Translations under genes and position numbers: made by a program | Source: Eleginops maclovinus | Lineage: Eukaryota; Chordata; Actinopteri; Perciformes; Eleginopidae | DNA length: 64,000 nucleotides | Direction of reading: 5' to 3' | Assembly: GCF_036324505.1 (NCBI RefSeq) | Contig: NC_086350.1 | Location: forward strand, 20,889,032 to 20,953,031 | In this document: one piece after another, positions 26,079-38,182 of the stretch | Layout of the letters: each line of letters begins with the position of its first letter | How positions within the stretch are numbered: position 1 is the first letter of the stretch | The notes under the pieces: model-generated | What the model was told of the DNA's origin: nothing | Database searches by the model: none | What the model saw: the letters and a program-made list of their open reading frames with translations, nothing else

Positions 26079-27216
26079 TTTCGTTTCCCAGCTAGTGTGG
26101 GATGATCCCTAAAGATGTGAAACTCAAACAATGTTGTTTGTTGGTTTTGATCGTGTGCATGACATCATACTGGGTAGGGGGTGAGTGCATAAATGTTCTA
26201 TTATAATTCCAATAAATCTGGTTCCATCAAAATGCAACACGCCAATTCTGCTGTCAGTTGAATGAATTGTTTGCAATATCTTCTTGTTGTAATGAAAAGA
26301 CATTGCTCAAATATATCAACAACTGATAAGTGTTTAAGACATATTTTCATTGTTGCATGCTATTAATTTTCTGCTTACATCAGACATTCCAGAAAGTCAC
26401 TGGAGTTTGACTCGGAGCCGTTAAGTGCTTCACTTCCTTTAAAAACCCAACAGTGCTCTGCTGTGGCGATGGCATCAGAAAAAACAAAACAAAAACAAAA
26501 ACAGATGCAACCAGAATTTACTGAGAGCGTGCAAATTGTAATTTCACAGAGACTGAACCATCTTTTAAATCTTATAATAATAATAGATAGTCTTTAATGC
26601 ACTTGGAACAAAAGCTGCATACTAGTATATTGTACTGTCATTCAAGTCATGAGAGAAATGTCAAAAATGTCACGCAATGTTAGGAAATTCTGAATCCAAA
26701 CAATGATCCAAATCTAGACCTACAACAAATCATCTGCAGTTATTTCTCTTTTATTTGTATACATTATGTTGTAGAGAACTTTAAACAAGCACACAGGCAA
26801 ACGAGGCAAAGAACAAACTAGTCTTAGTTTACCAAAAAGAAGAAATTCATTTTTCTTGGTTGTATGATTTATGAAAATGTGACAGCTCAGACCCGCTAAA
26901 CCCCTTCCTTTTTTTATGATACAGGAAAAGCATTAAAGGAAGGAAGAGGGCCGGATTCAAGAAAATGAAACGATAAAGAAAGTTGTGCTGCAATTGTTTT
27001 TTATTTTGCAGTTTACATTTATGTGGAATCAACTTGCCTATTTACGTCATTACAGCCTTCCTATGGGCTTTTGTAAATCCCATATTAGCTGTGGTGGTTA
27101 GTGACTTGTGGACACAATGTCACAAATACCGTGAACTTTGATTAATATCTTCTGTTAAGGAGGAAATAGGACGCTAATTTTCAGGTTTCTTATTTGTATT
27201 TTGTGTCTGACTTCAC

Positions 27217-27254
27217 AGTCATTCATATGGCTTTCAGTCATTCATATGGCTTTC
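27217..27254. repeat. 19-bp perfect tandem duplication
   Basis: The unit AGTCATTCATATGGCTTTC occurs twice in direct succession without a mismatch. Confidence 0.95.
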
Positions 27255-29231
27255 TGTCAGGGGCTTTTCAAAAAATGTTTCCATAAATTAATACATTTTT
27301 CTCGATTGTTAGAAAGTGCATAACTACAGTACATGGCGACCTTTGGTGCCAATATAAGAAGCAATGATCCAATAACACATAACACATTATGCTGTTTAAA
27401 AACAGAATCACTATCATTCAAACAAATCAAAATGTGTTTCTGTTTATCACTATGAAACAGGTCTGATGTATTTAGGGTAACAAGTGTTAGACTACACATA
27501 GCTCCAATGGCATCTAAGAAAACAAAATAAGGTTAGCGTATCCTAAACATGTGTTTTAATAATGAAGAAAGACAGAAGTATTGCTTGATGTAAAATGGAT
27601 CCTTCCAGAGTATACCTAGTGAACTTGCAGCACTACTTCAATACCTTCCCTGAGCAAGTATCAAGTATTGATCATATCTGTTTTCATAGCTATGCCTCCC
27701 TATCTTTAGTAGGCTGTCCGGTTAAACTCAGCAACAAAACATTAACTAAACTGGCATGGTCTTTGTGTTGTTAAGTAAATCGAGAAAATCAAAAAATGAC
27801 AAAGAAACTGAGCGGCTGTTTCAGATTTACACAAAAATAATAATTAAAAATTAATTAACGGTTTCACTATGCCAAGTATGATTAGTTGTTTTTTCTATCG
27901 GAGATGAAGGCAGTAGATTTCACCCCCGGTTTAACCATAATCTAAGATATTGTAAATGCCACTATTTTAATTTAAAAATTATGAATTCAGTATTCTCTGG
28001 GCTTTGTGAAGTATGTCATCCTCGAATGTAAAATAAATCTTTATTCAGAGTGCAGCACATGGTCCAAATGCTACGCTTTCCTCTACTTCCTTCCTACTGA
28101 TGCATAATTCGTGAACCTTCCATTCATATCCGTTTGCCCCCTTCCACTGGAACCATAAAATCAATCTGCAGCATACACGTTGTCAAACAATGTTGTAGAC
28201 CCTGGTCTACCCCATCCATGGGGCCAGACGGGATAGAGTCAAGATCTGGTCTGGGCTGTTTGAAATACAGTCTCAATTACCCAGTGCAGGGTTCCCACAA
28301 ACCCAGAGCTTAATACACACATACGAGCACACATGCATACACTAACCTCCCTGTTTTACCCGTTTAAATTAAAGTCAGATTATTATCACTGCATCCCAAA
28401 TGTGCTTTTCAGTAAATACAGCTCACATCCCCCACTGGGAGGCCCCTTCAGAAGCCTGCTTTGCCATTTCTATGCTCCGTACTAATTGGACGAGCCCGTT
28501 GGAGGTGAGGTGAGGTAGATGGAGATGCAGATGATGGCAACGCATGGCAGTCATATGTGAGTGAGGCCACTGAGAGAGTCTGATGTGGGAACCATTAGTG
28601 CACAGCGTCAGTAGAAACATAGAGGCGCATGCAGGGTGTACAGCTTGAACAAATAAGGCCCTCTGTGTTTTGGAGTGAATACCCCTCCTGCCTTATTACC
28701 AGTTTGAAGTGTGGTTTGCTGGCGATGACATCAATGACAAACAGAGCGCTCTGGTTTCCTCTTCAGGGATGGAAACTGCTGCTTTGAACTTCAACAACTT
28801 CTCCATTCATTCCTTATGGATGTAGACACGAGGAAGTTAGTCCTGCTTAAAATGTGTGACAGCCAAAATGCTTCCAGTAAAGCATGACTTTGCATCAAAA
28901 TAATACAAATAATATTAACAGGTTACATTTGTCTATTGCCTGCATAAGGTACAATTTGAATCAAATTAGTTCAGAATGATTACACATGATTGTGGTCTCC
29001 CACATCTTTGTTTATGTATTTACAATTTTGCCAGTAATGAATCATTTGGCGGGTAAGGGTTATTGTTTTATTTTATTTGGTCCAACAGAAGACATTTCAT
29101 TATATTGTCACTGTCTGAGAATGACTCCTGGTGAGTACACTAAAAACATGGTGTATAATCTGGCCTATAATTGCCTTGGTTGTGATGAGGATGGGATTGA
29201 TGGGAATAGGTGACCCTGATTGGGGCCATGC

Positions 29232-29255
29232 ATAATAATAATAATAATAATAATA
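29232..29255. repeat. (ATA)8 microsatellite
   Basis: Eight ATA units without interruption; on the minus strand they contribute a poly-Leu run to a short reading frame. Confidence 0.9.
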
Positions 29256-29361
29256 CAAAGGTTTTATTTACTGAATTTCTTTTACAGAACTGAGAAGAAT
29301 GTGTGTACTTTGCACATGTTGTCACTACTAGATTAATGTCCAGTGTACTGAAGTGGCATTT

Positions 29362-29500
29362 CAAAGGGAGCATATTATGCTCATTTCCAAGTTCATAATT
29401 GTATGTTGTGCCTGTACTGTGACATGTTTCCATGCTTTAATGTTAAAAATATGTATTTTTCTCAAGACCCCTTTATCTAAATAAATAATCCAACATATTC
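29362..29500 (+). repeat. TTAA-type MITE family, left-end fragment
   Basis: It starts CAAAGGGAGCATATTATGCT and continues CATTTCCAAGTTCATA, TTGTGCCTGTACTGTGACAT and CATGCTTTAATGTT. The same order is seen at 49,256-49,350 (ACATATTATGCTCATTT, TTTTGTGCCTCCACTTGGAC, CATGCTTTAATGTT). Only the left end is present; the right part is missing or too diverged to see. Confidence 0.7.
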
Positions 29501-30637
29501 AAATGCTTTTACCGTTCAGACTTGGTGATGTCATTTGCTTAGATCCTTAACTGTCACTCTACATGACCGATAATTCCCTGAAATGAAAGCTGACATTCTT
29601 TGTTGTTAATCAAAAGATAAGATCTTTTTTTTTTTTATCTGTTTTCCCTCCCGGGGTAATCCTTGTCATGGTCACAGGGGGGCTGCACCATATACCTAAC
29701 TGCTTAGCCAGACTGATCAGAAAATGCATTTTCACCTTCGACATAAATTACTGCTCTCTTTCTATTTACTTCACGTAGTTAAGGGGACCTGACCATGCAA
29801 TGTCAGTGTGACCCGTCATGTTCACATTGATGTAATACTTGTGCAACATTTATCTATTTTTGTGCTCCCTTGATCCAGAAACATGCATTTATCCTTTAGA
29901 TTAGATGTTGCAATGACATGTGAATAATTAAAGAAAACAAATCAAAATTATGTCAAATTGAGATTTGGATACTTTTTAACCGTAATCCCATGATATTATG
30001 TACCAATGACAGATATAATTATGATCTTAATGATTGATTTTAAAAAGCAATGTATTATTAATTACGAGGTCAAACAGTTTTGTCTGAGTCATCCAGTACT
30101 GGGTACAGTTCTCAGTGTGTGAATACAGTCCACTGGCATGCTGAGTCGTCTTATGCAACCTGCTTCAGTGTTCAAAGGCTGCTGAGTGCCCTCTCCTGCT
30201 TTGTCAGGCTCACATAAGGGTTTATCAAGTGTAGTGTGGGAAGGCATGACGCTGGAGGACTTTGGAAGTGTGTGCTTGTGTGTGTATGCAGCAGGTTTCG
30301 CCTCTCATCTATGTATTGGTTTGTGTGTAAGATGTGCCTGCAACCCAGTGCGCATGCTTTTGTGTTTACATATGATTACATGTGTTCACTTGTGCGTGCA
30401 CGTGTGTCTTTTTCATCTGTTTTCTCATTCGGGGACTTTGCACTCTGAAAGGTGTGCCAGCCATTCAGCTGAGAAAGAGGAAAACAAGATCTGAAGCAGG
30501 CCGAGTGTCCGAACTGTGACAAAGACGAGAGGGAAAACAAGGAAAAGGGTGACAGGTGAATGCGGACGAGTGGTGCCTGAGTGCGAAGCGTGTTGCATTG
30601 AATGTTGTTCCAGATATTTGTGCATTGCAGATATTAC

Positions 30638-30675
30638 AAATATGACATAAGCTCATAAATATGACAAAAGCTCAC
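30638..30675. repeat. 19-bp tandem duplication
   Basis: AAATATGACATAAGCTCAT is followed directly by AAATATGACAAAAGCTCAC, two differences in 19 positions. Confidence 0.85.
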
Positions 30676-30775
30676 TCAGGATAAGAATAGCATTTGGGTA
30701 GAAAACTTCCTTCATCGTCTCTTTGATTTTAATCACTTCTTCACTGAATAAATAACAAAATGTATAATTTATTAT

Positions 30776-30792
30776 GGTTAGGGTTAGGGTTT
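30776..30792 (+). repeat. Short interstitial telomere-like run
   Basis: The run reads GGTTAGGGTTAGGGTTT, about two and a half TTAGGG units. It is too short to prove a telomeric origin. Confidence 0.6.
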
Positions 30793-31422
30793 TATTTATG
30801 CAGTGGCTAATTTTTTTTTTCATTTTCCAAAATAATTAAATTAATTCCAGAGAAACCAAAAGTTGGAAACCCCTGATAAACCAAATTAATTCCATACGAA
30901 GAAATCCACATGTTAGGATTGAACTGTCATTTTGTGGCTCCTGCTCATTGATTAGATGGCTGTGAAGCAGATCGCAAAGTGACTGACTGACAGACAGACT
31001 AGCTGCCCTGCCACCCACGCTGTTGACAAGGCAGGGCGCCTGATGACGTTGTCATTCGGTAAAGTACAAACGAGAACGACACTGGCCGACCCAAGCACTC
31101 TTTGAACTCCAGATGAATTGCAGGTCTATCAGCAGCTGTTCCGGATGACCTTACCCCACAAAAATCAATCAGAACAAACATACTGGGAAGGCTGGGTGTG
31201 TGTTGGTCTCTTGAAGCGCAAGTTTGCCTGTTGGCTGGTCCAATGTGTTATGTACAGTGATGATGCAGGGAAAATAGGGACCTTTCCAAGTCTTTTCATG
31301 TTTTCTCTTATTGTCCTGCTTCACGATAGTCCTTATGTCTTTTTCAAAACTGCTTTTTCCACTGACCCAAATTTAACAGATTAGACTAGTGGACTCGACC
31401 CAATGGAAAACTCAATCACAAA

Positions 31423-31440
31423 ACACACACACACACACAC
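31423..31440. repeat. (AC)9 microsatellite
   Basis: Nine AC units follow an A-rich start. Confidence 0.9.
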
Positions 31441-34220
31441 TAAGTGTCAAGGTGTTCTTTTCAATGATTGAAAGGTACCATTGCACTTGTTAACCTCTCT
31501 CTTTCATCCACATGCAGATACACAATAAAGGACAAAGAAAGAGAAAACATTGTGATGTGTTTTAAGAATCATCCGGCTGGCCTAACCCTCTGCTTCTCTG
31601 CCAGGTTGTCACACCCATCTGGGCACAGTGTTGGGCCCACTGACTGACTGAGAGTCTGACTGGCTGGTTGGCATTGATACCTCAGTTGGCAAAACCTCAC
31701 TAGATTGTAGCTGTTTTCTTCATGTCTGTCTCTTTCTGTCATATTGTGTCTCTGCCTGTCAGTTTCCCTGGTGCATGCAAATGTGGCCCGAGGTATGCGT
31801 TGGTTATCTCCTTTCTGGAAAAGCAGTGCCCTTGTTGCTTCATATAGCCCGGCTCTAGTGACCGGCCATTGATAAGGGTAATGTCTCCCGATAGCTACCG
31901 TGCTTTCAAGTCCCGTCACAAAACAGCCGGCTCCCTTTTATGTTGTTTTCCCAAGCCAAGGACAGACAGGCCTCCCTACAGGACCGAGCTGGCTAATCAG
32001 TAATCACTAACTTGCTGAGCCCAGCATTCCCGTTCAGACGGGAGACTTTTTCACCCCTTTTTCTTTTTCGTCATCTCCTTCCTTTACTCCTCCACTGCTT
32101 CTACACTCTACTCTTTTACCCTTTTCTTTTTTGTCCGACTCAAGCATCCCTGGAGTCTAAAGCTTTTGATGATGACTCTTTTCTTCTGCATGGTGTGTAA
32201 AATAGAGGGACCACCGTGTCTTTCTTTTGCTGTCTTTGTCTCTTTATGTCTTTCTTTCTTTCTTAACTCACTGCTCTGTTCTACTTGTCTCCCTCCCTCC
32301 ATCTCTGTTGTTTCTTTGCTCATCTTCTCTCCCGTCATTTGTGCCCGACTGCAATACAAATTCCGCCCCCTTAGCCTGCTAATGAATCAGGATACAGAAG
32401 GGGGGGATCAGGAGGTCTGGGGCCACCCTGACTGGGCTTCTCCTTTCTGAGCCAACAGCGGCAGTTCCTCTCCAAACTTTTACTGAGAAGCGATCTGGCC
32501 ATGCTTGGCCACTTGTTCAAAGACACACCCTCCCCTGTCCCTCTGCTCAGTACTGCAATCTGTGTAGTCAGTTCATTTAGCTCTACAGTCTTTACCTGTA
32601 CAACCTCTACTACTGTACTGTGGAAATGCATTTATTTGTCAGCAAATAAAATAATTTTCAGCTCAAATAGGCAACATTGATGTAGATTTTTTTCATTTTT
32701 TTTTTAAGATTATATGGATATTTGTTTGCCGTTTAATTTCTTAAATGTTTCCCGATTTGCCCAACGGTTTGCAACCTCACCGAAACCTCCACCCTCAAGA
32801 TCCCACATCACACTTGTGTAGATTGCATATTGGACCATGATTGGCTTCAACCCTAGTTGTGATATCACTTAATTATCACTTAAACTGAACATGAGTTGAA
32901 ACATCCAAGCAACATTTTTGCAAAACACATTTTCACTGGAAGTTCAACTTAATAGAATCAGGATCATCATCTTAACTATACCCTTTTTTGTTTTGAAAAT
33001 CTCACACGGTAAGAGTACGGGTAAGATTGGAACACAAGTTGTAATATTCACAGAACTCTATCTCCTGCATTAAGAAATAAGCATTTACAGCGACCAAGGT
33101 TCTAATGCAATGAACAGTGGCTACGCATCAAAGAGAAAGTAAACTAAACTGTCAAAAAACAGGTAAACATGTTTCCCTGTTGAAATAAAAACAATTATAA
33201 TACAGAATAAAGAAAGAGTAAAATAAAGAGCCTTGAAAAGTTCCTACTGTTTTTAATACAATATTTACATTCAATAATTTGCTCAGAAGTCATCATAAGA
33301 AACTGTGAACCGCTGGCTTGCACAATAGCCATCGCATTTCATTTTGCAGATGTGAATTAAATATGTCATATAGCATTGTATGCAGTTCAACATAATACAT
33401 GCACTGTATCATATATTTAAATCTTTGAAATCCATGATTTAATTCCCTTGCGCATCTCCTGCCTAAAACAGTGGAGGGTTATTCACTGGTCTGCAAGGAA
33501 TGTAGTTGCGTTGTTCCACATTTCTTGCCTATCGATAAAAAAAAAAGGCTTTCCATTGCTATATTTGATCGCTTGTTGTATTACTGTCAACACCTTTCCA
33601 ACATTTAACCTCTGTGCTGCCATCACTACTTTATTGTAATTATGTATTGGTCAGTTTTACAGAGTTGTGTGTGTTGTATGTTTAAGTAACAATATAAATA
33701 TCAAAATTTGGATTTGTGATATTTCATGAGCATCTGTTGAAATCATTCAATTGAACCATATTCAATATCAAATAAAATCATTTAAATCAGGTATGATATG
33801 TTTACGCAACTTACTGTTTATATTTTTAAGGTGTGGGTGTTCGCACGTTGACTCACTGCTAACCCACAAACGTGTTCACCAGCTGGCCCAGATGCATTAT
33901 GGGTAGAATAAATGACCTCAGTGATGAGGAACATGTTATCGGGTCTCTCCAGGACATCCTTCATACGGTAGTGTCACCCAACAGCATGACGGAGAGATAA
34001 AGGTGGAGCAGGGGACACATGGGGGCGGGGGAGTGGACAGTGTGCAGGATGGCTGCTGTTTTTAGTATTGTTTAAACATTTGGTTTATCGGAAGTGATTG
34101 TAAAGTTACAGAGGAAGGACTTGCAAATGTTGAGAAGATAATACCAAGAGAGATACATGACTATGAAAATGAACTTATCCGGCAAAAACTTTGAAAAGGT
34201 TTTCCCATGTTAGCCTACAG

Positions 34221-34365
34221 TTACAAAGGAGTCCAATCGAGGCGTTTTAGGCGGGAAACTCCCCTTGAACTTTAGGATTTTAGCCTCTGCAGTCCATTCA
34301 CATAAACAAAAACCTATATAAAACACTACAGGAAAGAGAACCCCACAGAGCATAATAGGGCCTCT
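34221..34365 (+). repeat. TTAA-type MITE family, right-end fragment
   Basis: It contains AAAGGAGTCCAATCGAGGCG and AACACTACAGGAAAGAGAAC, and it ends CATAATAGGGCCTCT followed by TTAA (34,366-34,369). The copy at 49,256-49,700 has the same order: AAAGGAGTCCAATGGCG, ACACACTACAGGATATGG, then CATAATACGGCCTCT and TTAA. The left half is missing. Confidence 0.75.
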
Positions 34366-34369
34366 TTAA

Positions 34370-35730
34370 GTTGAGTTTATAGCAGCAACAATATTAAGAC
34401 ATTAAGAGCTTCCAGTGTAACGTGAGGGTGTTTGACTTTGTATTAAAATATGCACATACAGTACGTCCATGTTGTAAAGCAGGTTCTCATGGCCCATTCT
34501 GGCCAGCCATCATCCTCTGTTCCCCTCCTCCTCCCCTACTGCCTCCACTGCCAGGTAACCAGACCCAGATGGTACCTGGTACAGACACCAGCAGCCTGTT
34601 TTTAGCCTTTTGTGAGTTAGACGTCGCAATCAGTAGCCAGGAAGCCCCAAAGTGAGGTGTGGGCCTGCGTGAGGCCACACTGGGGTGAACAGAGGCTTAG
34701 GAAAAGAAAGGAAGAAAGGAAGAAGGGAAGGGAAGAAAGAAGGGCAGGGGCTGGGGTTTTTATGAAGAGTTCAGTTGGACTGTTTAAGTCTATTTCATAT
34801 GAATTTACCTTTAAACTCAGACATGGGATTTAAAATCGTCAATTTTGAGTAGGAAATGTTACACACTCATAATCTGTGAGAGGAGAGTGTGTAACAGGGA
34901 ACATCCCAGTCTGCCTAGCATGAACTTCAATATCCGGCCTGACCAGTGATACTGTTGAGGCGCTGCATTTTGGCCATTAGTATTATTTTACATGGTTGAT
35001 CGCAATGCCCATCCCAACTAAGAAATTGAGGGGATGACTGAGCGTTTTTGTCTATATGCTTGCATGAGTGTGTATATGTGTCGTTTTTACGGTAAAAATG
35101 GAAAGGGATGTGGTATTGTGCATGCTATAGGTAGATGGCAGACGGTATGTGTATGGAGATGGATGGGAACACCGGGCTTTGGGAAGCAGGAATGTCTTTC
35201 AGAAAGACATTAAAGACATACGATATGAAACCCCGCTGTGCTTTCACCCTTCTCCCCACCTGCCCCCTGTGATATTAACTTCGGCCCTTCCAGGACCCCA
35301 CATTCCCGAGAGCTCTCGAGTAAAGAAACACCAGGAACAGGCGTGTTACCCATAAAACACACGTCAACTGATGACTTGTTGTTCATGCTTTTCAAAAAAT
35401 GTTCACATGGGTTTGCTTGCATGAGACTGGAAGGTTTGACTGATTTTTGAAACATTAATGAGTTAATCACGTCCAAGGAACCATCAAAAACTACAATCGG
35501 AGTGGGCAGACCTCCGCCAAGGCCAATGTTGCATTCATGTGCTCATTGGATGGTCCAATTTCTGGAGTTGGAGTATGTTCTTTTCTCTTTGGCTGGTTGA
35601 TGAGCATGTTCAACCGTCACACGCGTGTGCAGCTCCAAACTGAAAAATGAAGGGTCTGCATTTAACCCATCCTAGTTAAAGGAGCAATGGGGAGCTATTA
35701 TACATGAGTAAGGGGATTGGCAGTGCCCAG
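34370..35730. other. Non-coding stretch with purine tract and repeat scrap
   Basis: No gene was recognised. A purine tract of GAAA/GGAA type lies at 34,700-34,751. CAGACCTCCGCCAAGGCCAA at 35,507-35,526 matches the end of the old dispersed repeat seen at 15.05-16.1 kb; the related piece at 36,985-37,065 lies beyond the L2 element, so the two may be parts of one interrupted copy. Confidence 0.5.
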
Positions 35731-35963
35731 AAGGCAAGGCAAGGCAAGTTTATTTATACAGCACCTTTCAACACAAGGCAATTAAAAAATGAAAGCCATT
35801 AAGAGCATTTAAAAGTATTGCAGCATAAACACATTATAAAAAGGCATTTAAAAACAGTCATTTAAAAGCAGGGATAGTAAAATAAACACAACAGGTATAA
35901 TATACATGAATAAAAGTTATAATGCAGAATAAAAGTCACAGTGCAATGTTAGATAAGAACAGT

Positions 35964-36185
35964 TCAATTAAAAGCAGCAGCAAAAACAGATGTTTTCAGC
36001 CTGGATTTAAAAGTAGTAAGAGTAGCAGTGGACCTGCAGGGTTCTGGGAGTTTGTTCCAGATATTTGGAGCATAATAACTGAACGCTGCTTCTCCTTGTT
36101 TAGTTCTAATTCTGGGGACAGAAAGCTGACCTGTCCCCAGAAGACCTGAGAGTTCTGGATGGTTCATAATGTAGCAGGAGATCAC
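35964..36185 (-). pseudogene. L2 ORF2 C-terminal end (broken)
   Basis: The frame encodes the last part of the L2-type ORF2 product, including VPRIRTKQGEAAFSYYAP and NIWNKLPEP, and ends near FKSRLKTSVF, which is the usual end region of these proteins. It is in another frame from the upstream piece (36,274-36,624), so at least one frameshift separates them. The initial ATG of this frame is not a true start. Its confident identification rests on the conserved ending rather than on catalytic residues, which lie in the missing 5' part. Confidence 0.8.
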
Positions 36186-36273
36186 AAATGTATTTTGGGA
36201 CTAAACCATTCAATGCTTTATAAACCAGCAGCAGAACTTTGAAATCAATTCTTTGACAGACAGGAAGCCAGTG

Positions 36274-36624
36274 TTAAGACCTCAGAACTGGAGTAATGTG
36301 ATGATCCACTCTCTTCGTGTTAGTGAGGAATCGAGCTGCAGCGTTCTGAATCAGCTGCAGCTTTGTGATGGATTTCTTAGTGAGACCTGTGAAGACACCG
36401 TTACAGTAGTCCAGTCTATTGAAGATAAAAGCATGTACAAGTTGTTCTAGATCCTGCTGTGACATTAGTCCTTTAATCCTAGATATGTTCTTCAGGTGAT
36501 AGTAGGCGGACTTAGTGATTGTTTTAATGTGACTGTTGAAATTCAGGTCAGAGTCCATGACTACACCTAGATTTCTGGCATTACCTGTTGTTTTGAATAT
36601 TGCTGACAGAAGATGAACTGGCAC
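36274..36624 (-). pseudogene. L2 reverse transcriptase C-terminal segment (broken)
   Basis: The frame carries ARNLGVVMDSDLNFNSHIKT, the LVHAFIFNRLDYCNG motif and the LQLIQNAAARFLT motif, in the order seen after the polymerase core in L2/CR1-type reverse transcriptases. It stops at a TAA that replaces a codon inside the otherwise continuous HWLPV block, seen just past VLRS. The catalytic YADD-type motif should lie upstream and is absent. The product would be inactive. Confidence 0.85.
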
Positions 36625-36625
36625 C

Positions 36626-37995
36626 TCTCAAAGTACCTGTCCACACTTCATACTGGGTCCCAGAGTGCCAAGTCATTTCAGTTCCCAAGCCACATTGGGA
36701 ACATGTTGACAGCTCCTTATGAGTTGATGAAATGATGTTCTCATGAATTTCCTCGTTCAGGAAATCCAAATACTTCCTAACACTTACAATGAAACGTATT
36801 AGTGACACGTTTTGTTGTAGAACTTAATCAGATGACTCACGAACATAGAACATAAAATAAAACATAAAACACTACCATGCATGAGCCAGCTGTAGAACTC
36901 AAAAGTGAAAAATAATTGATGTGTCTGTGTGTAATTTCCATTCGCTCGAAAGGTTGTTGGGTTTTTTCTTATCCCATGGTTCACCCTTCCACCAAGTTTT
37001 GTTAAAATTGGGCCTGTAGTCTCTCCATAATGATGCTAACAGACACAAAAACAAAAAGGTAACCTTTGAGTAGGTAATAAAAGAAGACTAATGATGACTT
37101 CCTGTATATCTCAACCAGTGTATTTGAATACCAGTAACGTTTGCCTACCAATGCTTAGTAGATCCATTCATGGCTGAAACATGAATGGGGAGTTATTGTT
37201 CTACTCTCCTGTTTCCCACTTTGAAGTGGTCACATTTAATATTTACAGCCCTTGATTCACCCTGCAATTGGGGATGTGGAGTCAACACGCCATAGCAAAC
37301 ACTGATGTGAAAGAGTGCCAACGGAAATAACCCCATCCCTCCCCTCCTCTCCTCTCCTCCCTCACCCCCAGCTGATAAGATTAGGCCACTTTGTGCTGGT
37401 ATCAACCCGGCTCTTAATTGATCAACTCCTGTCTTGTGCTTTGGAGGACCTAATTATGATATTTCTTATTGTGTTTATTTATGAAGAATGTTTCATTTTA
37501 AGTACATGCGTTGAGTTTTGCTTGTTAGTCTCTACACATGTTATTTGAACATGTCATAGAAACAGCTACATGCGGCCCCACATGAAGTTTTAAAATGGTT
37601 GAATTGTCAACTTTTCATTCTTAGTTTCTCAAAAACAGTAACCTCATAAATTCCCTTCACGCATGTCCCAGCTCATCATGCATAAACAATTTGAATTGAG
37701 TGAAAATCAGGTTTCATTTTGAGTAATTTCATACAGAATAAATCATTTAGTAAAATTCCCCACCTACCTAGCCATAGCCCCAAACGTGTTCATTGGTAGG
37801 AGTATAGCTTTATTACCTTTATTTATTTCCATGTTAGGTTTATTTTCAAATCGAAATGAGAGTTTGTAGAACTGAAGATTTTAAATCAGGCCATGTGAAC
37901 AGAAGATGATAAGGGTTTTGCTCTAAAATTAGAAGTGAAAGCACAAGGTGTGACCTGACAGTAATGTGGACATGTAAGTATTTACAGTAATTATA
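36626..37995. other. Non-coding stretch
   Basis: A scrap of the old dispersed repeat (CTTCCACCAAGTTTTGTTAA, ATTGGGCCTGTAGT) lies at 36,985-37,065. The block 37,250-37,470 is candidate regulatory sequence with CAGCTGATAAGATTA and TTAATTGATCAACTCC. No gene was recognised. Confidence 0.5.
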
Positions 37996-38182
37996 CAGCT
38001 CCTCTGGTTTTACTATTTATAGGTATGTGTTTGAGTTAAATAAACATTTTTTTATTGTACTCTATAAACTACTGACAACATTTCTCTTGTTGAATTCTAC
38101 AGACACTGGAATGGCTGCCATACATGTAGAGATTGAGATTCAAGAAAAATGTGGAGTGGTCTCTTATTTTTTTCTGGAGCTG
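37996..38182 (-). mobile_element. Tc1/mariner-like MITE (copy 2)
   Basis: The element begins CAGCTCC after TA at 37,994-37,995 and ends GGAGCTG before TA at 38,183-38,184. The plus-strand right end reads GTGGAGTGGTCTCTTATTTT and then CTGGAGCTG, the inverted form of the left end of copy 1 at 12,094. At 187 bp it is an internally deleted derivative with no coding capacity. The two copies share the same internal sequence, including GGCAGCCATTCCAGTGTCTG, so they derive from one deleted master and were spread in that form. Confidence 0.85.

Larger units (their letters stand above)
24061..29361. other. Non-coding stretch with minor repeats
   Basis: No gene was recognised. Minor features are a CA run (26,059-26,078), a 19-bp perfect tandem duplication (27,217-27,254) and an ATA run (29,232-29,255). 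The part 28,425-28,620 is GC-richer and may be a regulatory block. A splice-like pair around 29,088-29,131 was considered and rejected. Confidence 0.55.
29501..34220. other. Non-coding stretch, no gene recognised
   Basis: No gene was recognised. Minor features are a near-perfect 19-bp tandem duplication (30,638-30,675), a very short telomere-like run (30,776-30,792), an AC run (31,423-31,440) and a pyrimidine-rich zone (32,040-32,330). 33,840-34,040 is GC-richer and may contain a worn repeat. Confidence 0.55.
35731..36625 (-). mobile_element. L2-type non-LTR retrotransposon, 3' portion
   Basis: Read on the minus strand, the block carries the last part of a reverse-transcriptase polyprotein, a 3' untranslated region and a tail of tandem TTGCC units (GGCAA units on the plus strand at 35,732-35,748). 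That kind of tail is typical of fish L2/Maui elements. Coding remains include NARNLGVVMDSDLNF, RLDYCNGVFTGL and YAPNIWNKLPEPCR, all of which match positions at the C-terminal side of L2/CR1 reverse transcriptases. The 5' part is missing beyond about 36,625, consistent with 5' truncation during retrotransposition. The element cannot be autonomous. Confidence 0.85.

Noticed and set aside
29089..29131. Possible 42-bp exon between CCAACAG and GTGAGTAC
   Set aside because: Two of three frames are open but neither is informative, and the flanks show no other support; weaker than the 53-kb candidate.
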